Shown here: positions 6,509-13,935 of the stretch, piece by piece
Position numbering within the stretch: position 1 is the first letter of the stretch
Layout of the letters: each line of letters opens with the position of its first letter
From: a bacterium
GTDB lineage: Bacteria > Patescibacteriota > Minisyncoccia > Phycocordibacterales > UBA2163
Reading direction: 5' to 3'
DNA: 23,185 nt
Assembly (NCBI GenBank): GCA_018648925.1
Contig: JABGQE010000007.1
Coordinates: 1 to 23,185 of the forward strand
The notes under the pieces: generated by a model
The model's database searches: none
What the model saw: the letters and a program-made list of their open reading frames with translations, nothing else
What the model was told of the DNA's origin: nothing
Position numbers and translations under genes: made by a program

Positions 6509-7087
6509 TTACGCAGCAAATCGTGCAAACTCTCCAACCTGAATCCTCTCGCCAAATTTCTGCGTTGCAGCCTCAATAAGACCTTTTATAGTACTGTTAG
6601 GGTCTTTAATGAAGGTTTGCTCAAGCAAGATTTTGTCACTAAAATATGAATCAATCTTACCTTTCAATATTTGTTCTTTCATTTCCTCTGGTTTGCCTTC
6701 TACTTCTTTCTCAAAGACCTCTTTCGCAGTATTTACCTCGTGTTCTGTAATCTCTTCTTTATTTGTGAATTTTGGATTAGCTGCTGCTACATGCATTGCA
6801 ATGTCATACGCTAATTTTATAAACTCTTCGTTCTTTGCTACAAAATCAGTCTCACATGAAAGAAGCACCATAGCACCGACATTGCCAGAATTATGAACAT
6901 AAGCCTGCACAGCACCGGCTTTAAGGTCACGTCCAGACTTTTTGTCTGCAGCTACGCCACTTTTCTTCTGCAGGATTACAACAGCCTTTTCCATGTCGCC
7001 ATCTGCTTCCTCAAGCGCTTTTTTACACTGGATTATAGATATCCCTGATTTCTCTCTTAATTCTTTTACTTGTTCTGTTGTTACCAT
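6509..7087 (-). CDS. tsf: Elongation factor Ts
   Basis: The guanine nucleotide exchange factor for EF-Tu. At 192 aa it is shorter than the E. coli protein and near the compact form found in many bacteria. The N-terminal UBA-like domain has LREKSGISIIQCKKALEEADGD (about residues 10-31), with the usual T/S-G-x-G replaced by SGIS. The core signature LLSCETDFVAKNEEF (about 74-88), which contacts EF-Tu, is intact. The start ATG lies 2 nt after the rpsB stop, so the two are translationally coupled in the conserved rpsB-tsf order. No usable Shine-Dalgarno; a GAAGGA is present but about 14 nt away. Confidence 0.97.
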   Translation of the reverse strand: MVTTEQVKELREKSGISIIQCKKALEEADGDMEKAVVILQKKSGVAADKKSGRDLKAGAVQAYVHNSGNVGAMVLLSCETDFVAKNEEFIKLAYDIAMHVAAANPKFTNKEEITEHEVNTAKEVFEKEVEGKPEEMKEQILKGKIDSYFSDKILLEQTFIKDPNSTIKGLIEAATQKFGERIQVGEFARFAA

Positions 7088-7089
7088 AT

Positions 7090-7815
7090 TTAGGCTTTAA
7101 TTCCTTCTTTAAAACTTGCGATTATCTCTTCTATGAAGAATTTAATAGAAGCCTGATTTGCGTCATTTGCAACAATAGGATAATCAACGTCGTTTAGATT
7201 ACTATCAGAATTAAGAAGCCCTATCACAGGTATACCTTTTGCTTTTGCTTCTTTCATTGCAATTTCTTCTGCTTTTGTATCAATAATAAATAGAGCATGT
7301 GGTATGTCAGTTATATCTTTTATACCAAAGAAATTTTCTTTAAGATTATTTATTTCACGGTCAAGCATTACCTGCTCTTTTTTTGTGTATTTTTGCGCAA
7401 GCTCTCCTTTGTCTTTCTTTGTAGAAAGCTCATCCATCTTACTTATTCTCTTTTTTATTTCTGAGAAGTTTGTAATAGTACCTCCTATCCACCTTCCTGT
7501 AACATGTGGCATACTTATTGAATCAGCCCCTTCTTTCACTGCTTCCTTTGCTTCATTCTTACTCCCTACAAAAAGCAGGGTCTTGCCTTCAGCTCCCAAC
7601 TGCTTTGCAAACTCTTTTGCAGACTCAAGGAGTTCATTTGTCTTTTCAAGGTCTATTATTTCTACCCAGTTTTTAACACCAAAAATGTATGGCTTTATAG
7701 ATGGGTGTCGTCTAGATTTTGAATATCCAAAATGCGCTCCGACAGCAAACATGCGGTCAATACTTGCCGCATTTGCTTTAGATTCCTCCTTTTTTTCTAC
7801 TTCCTTTATTTCCAT
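7090..7815 (-). CDS. rpsB: 30S ribosomal protein uS2
   Basis: Ribosomal protein S2, bound at the 30S head-body junction and needed for uS1 recruitment where present. The 241-aa length is normal. Signatures: AVGAHFGYSKSRRHPSIKPYIFG near residues 25-47, the coiled-coil region VMLDREINNLKENF, and PHALFIIDTKAEEIAMKEAKAKGIPVIGLLNSDSN toward the C terminus. There is a Lys/Glu-rich N-terminal extension of about 20 residues before the canonical start. It has its own promoter 12 nt upstream and is followed by tsf at 2 nt. Confidence 0.97.
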   Translation of the reverse strand: MEIKEVEKKEESKANAASIDRMFAVGAHFGYSKSRRHPSIKPYIFGVKNWVEIIDLEKTNELLESAKEFAKQLGAEGKTLLFVGSKNEAKEAVKEGADSISMPHVTGRWIGGTITNFSEIKKRISKMDELSTKKDKGELAQKYTKKEQVMLDREINNLKENFFGIKDITDIPHALFIIDTKAEEIAMKEAKAKGIPVIGLLNSDSNLNDVDYPIVANDANQASIKFFIEEIIASFKEGIKA

Positions 7816-7827
7816 ATAATACCTAAG

Positions 7828-7856
7828 ATACTACCAAATTATATAGCCTTTTGCAA
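7828..7856 (-). promoter_or_regulatory. rpsB-tsf promoter
   Basis: Minus strand TTGCAA (7856-7851), 17-nt spacer, TAGTAT (7833-7828) with an upstream TGG (extended -10). ATG 7815 is 12 nt past the box, giving a leader of about 5 nt. Confidence 0.7.
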
Positions 7857-7876
7857 CGTTTTTAGTAGATATAGTC

Positions 7877-8827
7877 TTATTCCTGCTTTTCTTCGTCAAA
7901 AGACTCTAGAATAGCGCTTATTTCTCCGTCAAAGATCCCTTCTATGTTATGCCACGACTTTTTAAGCCTATGGTCTGTAACCCTGTCTTGAAGCACGTTA
8001 TATGTACGTATTTTCTCTGACCTATCACCAGTACCTATTTGGTCTTTCCTTTCTGATGAAAGCTTCTTTGCATCCTCTTCATTCTTTATTACCTCAAGCT
8101 TTGCCATAAGGATTTGCATTGCCTTTTCTCTGTTCTTCTGCTGAGAACGCTCTGATGTAGAACGTACGTCTATACCTGTTGGTCTGTGAACAAGCCTTAC
8201 CGCTGTCTCTACTTTGTTTACATTCTGACCACCAGCACCACCTGAACGAGAGAATTCCATTTCTATCTCTGTTGGGTCAACTTCAAAAGCTACTTTTTTT
8301 CGTATTGGAAGTATTGCAATAGAAGCAGTTGAGGTATGAACTCTTCCTATTTTTTCAGTTCTAGGTATTCTCTGGATTCTATGTACTCCTGTTTCATATC
8401 GTAATTTTCTATAACAATCTTTACCTTTTATCTCAAAAGAGGCTTCTTTGTATCCTCCTACTGCATTTTCTGATTTATTTACCGGCGCAAACTGCCACCC
8501 ACTCTTTTCTGCAAATTTTTCATACATTCCTGCAAGCTCAGCCGCAAAAATTGACGCTTCGTCCCCTCCCGCACCTGCTCGCACTTCTAATATAAGCTCG
8601 TTTGGGAATTTCTCTTCTTCCTCTGCTACTTTTACTATCTTCTCTATCTCTTTTTCTACACCGTCTTTCTGTTCTTTCAAACTTTCTAATTCTTCATCAG
8701 CAAGCTCTTTCATCTCTTCATCTTTTGCCATATCTAAAACACGCCCTTCTTCTTTTAAGAGTCGCTCATATTCCCCCGCTAAGTATGCAGTCCTAGGATC
8801 TTTTTTATATTTTTCAATATCTTCCAT
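7877..8827 (-). CDS. prfA: Peptide chain release factor 1
   Basis: A class I release factor for UAA and UAG. The GGQ motif (residues 199-201, in [10 protein letters not shown]) triggers peptide release. The recognition tripeptide region reads RIPRTE, so the RF1 motif P-x-T is PRT (155-157) where most have PAT; the RF2 motif SPF is absent, so RF1 is the call. The N-terminal domain is shortened (316 aa against about 360 in E. coli) and opens in a Glu/Lys-rich coiled coil. The start ATG 8827 has an extended -10 box only 6 nt upstream. No prmC/hemK methylase gene follows, although it often accompanies prfA; rpsB comes next. Confidence 0.97.
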   Translation of the reverse strand: MEDIEKYKKDPRTAYLAGEYERLLKEEGRVLDMAKDEEMKELADEELESLKEQKDGVEKEIEKIVKVAEEEEKFPNELILEVRAGAGGDEASIFAAELAGMYEKFAEKSGWQFAPVNKSENAVGGYKEASFEIKGKDCYRKLRYETGVHRIQRIPRTEKIGRVHTSTASIAILPIRKKVAFEVDPTEIEMEFSRSGGAGGQNVNKVETAVRLVHRPTGIDVRSTSERSQQKNREKAMQILMAKLEVIKNEEDAKKLSSERKDQIGTGDRSEKIRTYNVLQDRVTDHRLKKSWHNIEGIFDGEISAILESFDEEKQE

Positions 8828-8833
8828 AAAATT

Positions 8834-8842
8834 ATTATAACA
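8834..8842 (-). promoter_or_regulatory. prfA promoter (extended -10)
   Basis: Minus strand TGT-TATAAT (-10 at 8839-8834), 6 nt before ATG 8827, so the transcript should be leaderless. It abuts the rpmE terminator. Confidence 0.65.
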
Positions 8843-8887
8843 AAAAACTCGATAAATACTTTTGAAAAAGAATCTACCGAGTTTTTT
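8842..8887. terminator. Terminator downstream of rpmE
   Basis: AAAAAACTCG (8842-8851) pairs with CGAGTTTTTT (8878-8887) around a 26-nt loop that itself contains a small CTTTT/AAAAG stem. It ends rpmE on the minus strand. The long loop makes it weaker than the other terminators here. Confidence 0.65.
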
Positions 8888-8893
8888 GTGTAC

Positions 8894-9109
8894 TTATTTA
8901 GACTTCTTAGCCTTTGCCATTCGCGCTTTGAATTTCTCTACGCGACCTGCTGTATCAATAACCTTCTCAGTACCTGTATAGAACGGGTGGCATGCACTAC
9001 ATACTTCTACCTCTATCTTTTCTACTGTAGAACCTACGTCAAAAGAGTTCCCGCAGGCGCAGGTTACTTTAGTGTCTGTATTATATTTTGGATGAATTTC
9101 TGCTTTCAT
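8894..9109 (-). CDS. rpmE: 50S ribosomal protein bL31 (zinc-binding type)
   Basis: Ribosomal protein L31, located at the central protuberance where it bridges the subunits. The 71-aa length is normal. It begins [23 protein letters not shown], carries the Zn-binding C-x-C pair and a downstream C-x-x-C ([11 protein letters not shown]), and ends in a Lys-rich tail. All four cysteines are kept, so this is the C+ form. It has its own promoter 8 nt from the ATG and its own terminator. Confidence 0.97.
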   Translation of the reverse strand: MKAEIHPKYNTDTKVTCACGNSFDVGSTVEKIEVEVCSACHPFYTGTEKVIDTAGRVEKFKARMAKAKKSK

Positions 9110-9117
9110 TACGAGCT

Positions 9118-9145
9118 ATAATACCATTTTCTAGCTTGAATGCAA
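9118..9145 (-). promoter_or_regulatory. rpmE promoter
   Basis: Minus strand TTGCAT (9145-9140), 16 nt, TGG-TATTAT (-10 at 9123-9118). ATG 9109 begins 8 nt after the box, so the message should be leaderless. Confidence 0.65.
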
Positions 9146-10471
9146 GATATCTATTAATTTCTGGAATTTGGCAGCTAGAGCCATCACATCATTACCATAG
9201 AATGCATATGAAGGCTTTTCAGCGTTTTTCCAGCCTGCAAGGTACCTTAGAGCTGCTAAACGCTCAGAATACGCCGTACCTTTGTCAGCACCGTTGTCCA
9301 TAAGAAGTATGGCTGATGCCATAAATGCATCACTATTGTTCCACGGACTTGGGGGGTTGTGGCCTGTAGCTTTTGCTATTCTGTCTACATAAAGCGCCCA
9401 TGTTGTCGGCATAAACTGTGCAGGACCCATAGCACCCCCACATCCATACCAAGGCTTCCTAGATACTGGAAGTGTATCAGGATTAAGTCCAAGCCCTGCT
9501 GTAATACTCAAAAATGCGGCTTTTTGTTTCTCTGCACTTTTAAAATAACCAATACCTTTATAACATTCATATAGGTCTGTTTTCCAATTTCCTGTTCCCA
9601 CATTCTCTCCCAAGTTAGACTCTTCTGCTATTACACCGAGTAAGAATGCCGGCCTTACACCAGTGTATGCTGATGCTATGTTTGCGAGATCTAGAGCCTT
9701 CTCAAACGGAATAGCGGCAGACCCACGAAGAGCAAAGAGTTCACTTCGTATTTGTGCTGCAGATTTTTCTTTTGATTTTATAAGTTTCTGATACTCATCC
9801 TCCACACCTTTTGTAGCATCAACTATCGCTTGTTTTTCTTCTTCTCGTTTTTCAATCTTACCTTTTTGTTGTTTCTGAATATTACGCAAGTCCATCTGGT
9901 CTTCCTGCTTACTTTGAAGTGTGCGCTTTTGAGATTCAGTATTACTTTTTGTTTCTGCTATATCTTTAAAAGAATCACTTAATGCAAGCTTTATAGAATC
10001 AAAAGAATCAATATCCTCAAAGAACTCAGAGAGGTTCTGTGTCCCAAGCACCACCTCAACTAAAGAGATATTATCTATCTCATTAGTCTTTCGTAAAAGC
10101 TGTGAGAGTGATTCTTTTTCTCTATTTAACTTTTCATTAAGCCCTCCTATAACCTCCTCTTTTCCGTCTATATCTTGATTAATTTTAGATATTGCAATGT
10201 CGCGTGCACGTATTGAGAGGCGTGCTTTTTCTATTTGAGCTTCAAGTATTGCAACGTCCCGCTCATAAGAAACCCTGTCCCTTTGTTTGTCTTGAAGTAG
10301 TACTTGCTGTACATCTATCTCTGCTTCAAGTGCTGCTAAGTCGCGCTCAAGCTGTGCTCTGTGAGCATCAACATTACTCTGTGCATTTGTAGTCTGGAAA
10401 GAAAATACCGCAAAAAAAGCGACAGCGCAAACAAAAACAACTAATTTATTTCTTTTAGATTTAAGATTCAT
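9131..10471 (-). CDS. Secreted coiled-coil protein with C-terminal MltB-like lytic transglycosylase domain
   Basis: A 446-aa protein in three parts. Residues 1-31 form a signal peptide (hydrophobic VVFVCAVAFFAVFSF, ending NAQS). Residues about 34-245 are a long coiled coil rich in Gln, Glu, Lys and Arg, like the EnvC/PcsB N-terminal hydrolase-regulating domain. Residues about 260-446 match the SLT/MltB fold: a catalytic Glu candidate in IAEESNLG (E283/E284), then GAMGPAQFMPTTW, and later SPWNNSDAFMASAILL. Two cysteines (ECYKG and WYGCGG) could form a disulfide. It probably cuts peptidoglycan, perhaps at division, with the coiled coil controlling activity; that role is inferred. An extended -10 box lies 8 nt before the ATG. 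Confidence 0.88.
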   Translation of the reverse strand: MNLKSKRNKLVVFVCAVAFFAVFSFQTTNAQSNVDAHRAQLERDLAALEAEIDVQQVLLQDKQRDRVSYERDVAILEAQIEKARLSIRARDIAISKINQDIDGKEEVIGGLNEKLNREKESLSQLLRKTNEIDNISLVEVVLGTQNLSEFFEDIDSFDSIKLALSDSFKDIAETKSNTESQKRTLQSKQEDQMDLRNIQKQQKGKIEKREEEKQAIVDATKGVEDEYQKLIKSKEKSAAQIRSELFALRGSAAIPFEKALDLANIASAYTGVRPAFLLGVIAEESNLGENVGTGNWKTDLYECYKGIGYFKSAEKQKAAFLSITAGLGLNPDTLPVSRKPWYGCGGAMGPAQFMPTTWALYVDRIAKATGHNPPSPWNNSDAFMASAILLMDNGADKGTAYSERLAALRYLAGWKNAEKPSYAFYGNDVMALAAKFQKLIDILHSS

Positions 10472-10479
10472 GTATGTGT

Positions 10480-10488
10480 ATTATAGCA
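10480..10488 (-). promoter_or_regulatory. Promoter of the coiled-coil/transglycosylase gene
   Basis: Minus strand TGC-TATAAT (-10 at 10485-10480), a consensus extended -10, 8 nt before ATG 10471. No good -35. The gene lies behind a strong terminator, so it needs its own promoter. Confidence 0.7.
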
Positions 10489-10504
10489 ATTTTGATGACA
10501 AACT

Positions 10505-10541
10505 AAAAACCCCCCGAAAGCAAAGCTTTCGGGGGGTTTTT
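10505..10541. terminator. Strong intrinsic terminator after rplY
   Basis: Perfect 17-bp stem AAAAACCCCCCGAAAGC (10505-10521), loop AAA, GCTTTCGGGGGGTTTTT (10525-10541). It ends rplY on the minus strand and separates it from the next gene. Confidence 0.95.
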
Positions 10542-10549
10542 AGTTTTAT

Positions 10550-11221
10550 TTATCCCTCTTTTTTCTCTCCTTCAGCTGGCTTATCTCCCTCTCCACCTTC
10601 TCCTTCAGTTTCTTCCTTACCTTTCTTTTCTACTTCTATAGAGTCTAGATCTGGTGCTGCCACTTCCTCCTCCTTCTCTTCTACGGCTTCTGCTACAAGA
10701 GCTACTACTTCGTCTTCATTTGCGATAAGCTCTGCACTTTCTGGCAGTTTAATATCTTTTGCAACAACTCTAGCTGTAAAATCAACAAGTCCTGAAATAT
10801 CAACTTCCAAAACTTTCGGTAGATCTTTAGGAGCAACCTTAATCTCAATATCGTAAAGCACTTTAACTAAGTTACCACCACCTTTAACGGCTGGTGATTC
10901 ACCTACGAACTCAAGAGGTACATTGACTTGTACTTTTGCACCCTTCTCAAGAACATAGAAATCAACATGTCGTGGAATACTCTTAACAGGATGAAAATCA
11001 ACATTCTGTACAAGAACCTCTTTTGGCTCTCCAAGACCAGTAAGTGTAATAACTGCTGATTCTCCAGCTTCTTTATATACCCTTTCAAAATCACTTGCGA
11101 GTACTGATATAGGTGTAGATTCTTCTTTCTTACCGTAAAATACAGCAGGCAAAAAACCATCCTCACGGAGCTTATTTGGCTTCCCCACTTCTTCTCTTTT
11201 CTCTATTTTTAGTTCTAACAT
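10550..11221 (-). CDS. rplY: 50S ribosomal protein bL25 (CTC/TL5 form)
   Basis: A 5S rRNA-binding ribosomal protein of the two-domain general-stress (CTC/TL5) type. The N-terminal L25 domain includes REDGFLPAVFYGKKEESTPI and VLVQNVDFHPVKS; the TL5 beta domain follows (HVDFYVLEKGAKVQVNVPLEF and VAPKDLPKVLEVDISGL). The tail, from about residue 183, is very acidic and Gly-rich, as in many Ctc homologues. The frame is open to 11302, but homology begins MLELKIEKREEVGK at ATG 11221 and a promoter sits 10 nt before that ATG, so the longer start is rejected. The product is 223 aa. Confidence 0.95.
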   Translation of the reverse strand: MLELKIEKREEVGKPNKLREDGFLPAVFYGKKEESTPISVLASDFERVYKEAGESAVITLTGLGEPKEVLVQNVDFHPVKSIPRHVDFYVLEKGAKVQVNVPLEFVGESPAVKGGGNLVKVLYDIEIKVAPKDLPKVLEVDISGLVDFTARVVAKDIKLPESAELIANEDEVVALVAEAVEEKEEEVAAPDLDSIEVEKKGKEETEGEGGEGDKPAEGEKKEG

Positions 11222-11231
11222 AATGTCTAGC

Positions 11232-11259
11232 AGTATAGCAGTTTTATATAAAAAATCAA
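11232..11259 (-). promoter_or_regulatory. rplY promoter
   Basis: Minus strand TTGATT (11259-11254), 16 nt, TGC-TATACT (-10 at 11237-11232). ATG 11221 lies 10 nt downstream, which fixes the start and gives almost no leader. Confidence 0.65.
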
Positions 11260-11288
11260 ATTCTAAAGCAATAAAACATAGTCTCATT

Positions 11289-11364
11289 AAAAAGCCTTGC
11301 ACAGTCCTGTATCAACAGGACGAGCAGAGCAAAATTTGTCGAAGCAAATTTATGTGTGCTTTTT
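11289..11364. repeat. Branched hairpin element between wrbA and rplY
   Basis: An outer AAAAAGC (11289-11295) / GCTTTTT (11358-11364) pair encloses two perfect hairpins: GTCCTGT (11304-11310)/ACAGGAC (11315-11321) and AAATTTG (11332-11338)/CAAATTT (11345-11351). Alternative closing pairs GCACA/TGTGC also exist. It probably terminates the wrbA transcript, but the cross-like layout is unusual. Confidence 0.6.
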
Positions 11365-11390
11365 AGTGGGAGCTATGTGAATTGCTAGAA

Positions 11391-12005
11391 CTACATCAAC
11401 TTAGCTGCAATCTTTGTATGATGCGCTCCTAAATCTCTTGCCATTTTCTTTTCTAAATCTGACGGCATTCTTTGTCCCATTCCACCTGTTATCGTAGATA
11501 CCCCATAAGGTGAGCTTCCTGCCATCTCGTCTATTGTCATCTGCTCTTTAAATGAGTATGGGAATCCTACGTAGACCATCCCGTGATGCAACATTGTTAT
11601 CATAGATGTAAGAATAGTAGACTCTTGTCCACCGTGTTGTGTGGCAGTGCTTGCAAACATTGACGCTGGCTTTCCTACAAGCGTTCCCTTCATCCACGCT
11701 CCACTTGTCTGATCCCAGAAATTTCTCATTTGTGCTGGCATGTTTCCAAAACGCGCTGAGAGGCCGACAATTATTCCGTCCACACCTTCTATGTCAGTAT
11801 GTGGGTTTGCGATTGGAACGTCTTTCATCAACTCCTTTGCTTTTTTCATGTCGTCATTCCATTTGTCCTCTGGAATAAGCTCTGGTGTCTGCATAAGCAC
11901 AGCTTCACCACCTGCTTCTTCTACTCCCTTTACTATTTCTTGTGCCATTTGAAATATATGGCCTTGCATTGAATAAAATAATACAAGTATTTTTGGTTTG
12001 TTCAT
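11391..12005 (-). CDS. WrbA-type flavodoxin-fold NAD(P)H:quinone oxidoreductase
   Basis: A 204-aa flavodoxin-fold protein of the WrbA family, FMN enzymes that reduce quinones by two electrons. Visible features: FMN phosphate loop YSMQGHIFQMA near residues 11-21, the family segment GLSARFGNMPAQMRNFWDQTSGAW (about 83-106), the FMN-contacting FASTATQHGGQE, and the C-terminal YGVSTITGG. It is third after the aldolase and dehydrogenase on the same strand, 54 nt from the dehydrogenase, but also has its own -10 box. It ends with TAG. A role in redox balance is likely from the family; the true substrate is unknown. Confidence 0.93.
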   Translation of the reverse strand: MNKPKILVLFYSMQGHIFQMAQEIVKGVEEAGGEAVLMQTPELIPEDKWNDDMKKAKELMKDVPIANPHTDIEGVDGIIVGLSARFGNMPAQMRNFWDQTSGAWMKGTLVGKPASMFASTATQHGGQESTILTSMITMLHHGMVYVGFPYSFKEQMTIDEMAGSSPYGVSTITGGMGQRMPSDLEKKMARDLGAHHTKIAAKLM

Positions 12006-12036
12006 AATTTTATTTTATTTAATTGTTAATACTTAT

Positions 12037-12045
12037 ATTATAACA
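12037..12045 (-). promoter_or_regulatory. Candidate promoter of the WrbA-like gene
   Basis: Minus strand TGT-TATAAT (-10 at 12042-12037), 31 nt before ATG 12005. A TTGACA (12055-12050) also lies here but is only 7 nt from the box; it would instead pair with a weak GTATTA. The leader is AT-only without a Shine-Dalgarno. Confidence 0.5.
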
Positions 12046-12059
12046 TTGCTGTCAAGACA

Positions 12060-13025
12060 CTAAACTGCATTCGGTGGAGTATTACCTTCAAGAAAAGCTA
12101 TTATATTCTGTGCTGCCATTTCTGACATTTTTTGCCGTGTTTCTATCGTTGCAGATGCAATATGCGGAGTTATCACAACATTCTCAAGTTCTGCCAAACC
12201 ATCAGCAAGTGCGGGTTCATTTTCAAACACATCAAGTGCCGCACCTGCTATTTGTTTCTCTCGTAGAGCTTCTACAAGCGCGTCCTCGTCTATCACTGGT
12301 CCACGTGATGAATTTACCAAATACGCAGTTTCTCTCATAAGCTCTAATCTCTCTTTATTTATCAAGTGCCTAGTTGAATCAAGAAGTGGTACGTGCAGTG
12401 TTACGACATCAGCTTCTTTCAAGACTTCTTCAATAGTTTCTCTAAACTCCGCACCTGTCGCTTTTTCAAACTCATCATTCTTTTTAATATCAAAATAGAT
12501 TACATTCATTCCAAATCCTGCGGTCATTATATTTGCAACAGATGAACCTATTCTGCCAGCTCCTATAACACCAAGCGTTTTACCTCTCAAGTTAGTGCCG
12601 AGCAAGAGCTCTGGCCCCCAACCATCATACTTACCTGCTCTAGTAAATCTATCCCCCTCGGCTATTCTTTGGGTCGTAGCAAGTATCATAGCGGCTGTAT
12701 GCTCTGCAACGGTTTCTGTAAGTACTCCTGGTGTATTTGTCACTGTAATACCACGTTTCTTAGCTTCCTCTGTATCAAGATTACCAAAACCAACTGCGTA
12801 ATTTCCAAAAACCTTAGCAGTAGGCACTGCATCAAATACTTCCGCATCTATCTTATCCGTAAGTAGTGACAATACAGCGTCATATTCTTTTGCTTTAAGT
12901 GCATTTACTAACTCTTCTTTTGTGAGCACTCCGTTTTTCTCACTTATATCTACCTCATGCCCTGCATCTTTTAAGAGCTTTATCCCTGCGTCTGGTATCT
13001 TTCTTGTTACAAATATTTTTGCCAT
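12060..13025 (-). CDS. D-isomer-specific 2-hydroxyacid dehydrogenase
   Basis: A 321-aa NAD(P)-dependent dehydrogenase of the D-2-hydroxyacid family (glyoxylate/hydroxypyruvate reductase or phosphoglycerate dehydrogenase group). The substrate domain comes first, then the nucleotide motif GVIGAGRIG (about residues 153-161). The catalytic triad is visible: Arg in NSSRGPVIDE, Glu in DVFENEPAL, His in TPHIASAT. NYAVGFGNLD is typical of glyoxylate reductases. There is no C-terminal ACT domain, so serA proper is less likely. The ATG lies 1 nt after the aldolase stop, so the genes are coupled. The exact substrate cannot be read from the sequence. Confidence 0.92.
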   Translation of the reverse strand: MAKIFVTRKIPDAGIKLLKDAGHEVDISEKNGVLTKEELVNALKAKEYDAVLSLLTDKIDAEVFDAVPTAKVFGNYAVGFGNLDTEEAKKRGITVTNTPGVLTETVAEHTAAMILATTQRIAEGDRFTRAGKYDGWGPELLLGTNLRGKTLGVIGAGRIGSSVANIMTAGFGMNVIYFDIKKNDEFEKATGAEFRETIEEVLKEADVVTLHVPLLDSTRHLINKERLELMRETAYLVNSSRGPVIDEDALVEALREKQIAGAALDVFENEPALADGLAELENVVITPHIASATIETRQKMSEMAAQNIIAFLEGNTPPNAV

Positions 13026-13026
13026 A

Positions 13027-13893
13027 TTAATTAATCTTACTAAATAACTTCAACCTTTTCTCTATCACCTTTTCTACATGATGTACCGCCTCTTTCATAT
13101 ATCTATACGGTGCTATATCATCTGGGTTTTCTTGTAGGCCGATCTTTATACCGTTTTTATATGCCACCCTCACTTCTGTACTTATGTGTATTGAAGCTAT
13201 CCCAGCATCAATAGCCTTTACAAAATCCTCATCTGCAATCCCCGACCCGCCGTGGAGGACCATAGGTATACCACCAGCTTCTCGCAACTCTTTTATCCTT
13301 TCTATATTAAGTGCTGGATTGTTTGCACCTTTAAGCATACCGTGTAAATTCCCAACCGCTGGAGCTATCAGGTCTACACCTGTACTCTCTACAAATTCTT
13401 TTATCTCCTCGGGAGTTGTAAGATGCTCATCAGTAATCTCTGCACCTTCTGGGATCTCGTCTAAAAGTTTTGATGACTTACCTATGTAACCAAGCTCTGC
13501 TTCTATAAGAATATTTGGATTAACGCTTTTAGCATACTCAACACTTTGTTTAGTGATTTTCATATTCTCTTCAAATGAAAGTTTCGCTCCATCAAAAATC
13601 ACTGAATCATATCCTGCGTCAACTGCTTCTTTTACTTTTTCAAATGAATATGTATGATCAGCATTTAAGAAAATTGGATAATCATATTCTTCTCGTAAAC
13701 TCTTAACAAGCGCAACTGTCTGCTTTACTCCTATAAAATCTCTTTCTCCTTCTGAAGTACCGATAATTACAGGAACCTTAAGCTTCTGTGCACTACTAAA
13801 TATACCTTTTAGCATTTGAGTATCTGCAATATTAAAATGCCCTATCGCTGTCTTGTTTTTCTCCGCTTCTTTTATAATATCTATTAGTTTCAT
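13027..13893 (-). CDS. Class II fructose-bisphosphate aldolase family protein
   Basis: A zinc-dependent ketose-bisphosphate aldolase, 288 aa. The catalytic Asp and first Zn His are in NADHT (D79, H80). The Glu-containing EAELGYIG follows, then the Zn histidines in GNLHG and VLHGGSG, and the phosphate loop SIHISTE. Fructose-1,6-bisphosphate is the likely substrate; tagatose-bisphosphate or a related sugar cannot be excluded. A frame opens at 13911, but that ATG is inside the -10 region; ATG 13893 (MKLIDIIKEA) fits both homology and the promoter. It heads an operon with the dehydrogenase and probably wrbA, and is divergent from the PfkB-like kinase gene. Confidence 0.93.
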   Translation of the reverse strand: MKLIDIIKEAEKNKTAIGHFNIADTQMLKGIFSSAQKLKVPVIIGTSEGERDFIGVKQTVALVKSLREEYDYPIFLNADHTYSFEKVKEAVDAGYDSVIFDGAKLSFEENMKITKQSVEYAKSVNPNILIEAELGYIGKSSKLLDEIPEGAEITDEHLTTPEEIKEFVESTGVDLIAPAVGNLHGMLKGANNPALNIERIKELREAGGIPMVLHGGSGIADEDFVKAIDAGIASIHISTEVRVAYKNGIKIGLQENPDDIAPYRYMKEAVHHVEKVIEKRLKLFSKIN

Positions 13894-13901
13894 ATTGTTA
13901 T

Positions 13902-13926
13902 ATTTTATCATAAAAGAATGTATAAT
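13902..13926. promoter_or_regulatory. Overlapping divergent promoters (aldolase and PfkB kinase)
   Basis: Minus strand TGA-TAAAAT (-10 at 13907-13902), 8 nt before ATG 13893. Plus strand TG-TATAAT (-10 at 13921-13926), 9 nt before ATG 13936. The two -10 boxes are 13 bp apart, so each -35 zone lies over the other promoter's -10. Only one polymerase should fit at a time. Confidence 0.65.
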
Positions 13927-13935
13927 ATCTATACT

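Noticed and set aside
7304..7819. 171-aa plus-strand frame across rpsB
   Set aside because: Shadow of rpsB on the opposite strand, Ser/Phe-rich with no family features.
10470..10856. Ser-rich plus-strand frame of 128 aa
   Set aside because: Antisense of the rplY acidic tail plus the terminator; low complexity and no promoter.
11222..11302. 27-residue N-terminal extension of rplY
   Set aside because: It reads through the promoter and lacks L25 homology; MLELKIEKREEVGK at 11221 is the family start.
12050..12055. TTGACA as the -35 of the TATAAT before the WrbA-like gene
   Set aside because: The spacer would be only 7 nt; either the extended -10 works alone or another weak -10 is used.
13911..13935. 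Upstream starts ATG 13911 (-) for the aldolase and ATG 13918 (+) for the kinase
   Set aside because: Both start codons sit in or next to the -10 boxes and add residues not expected from the families.
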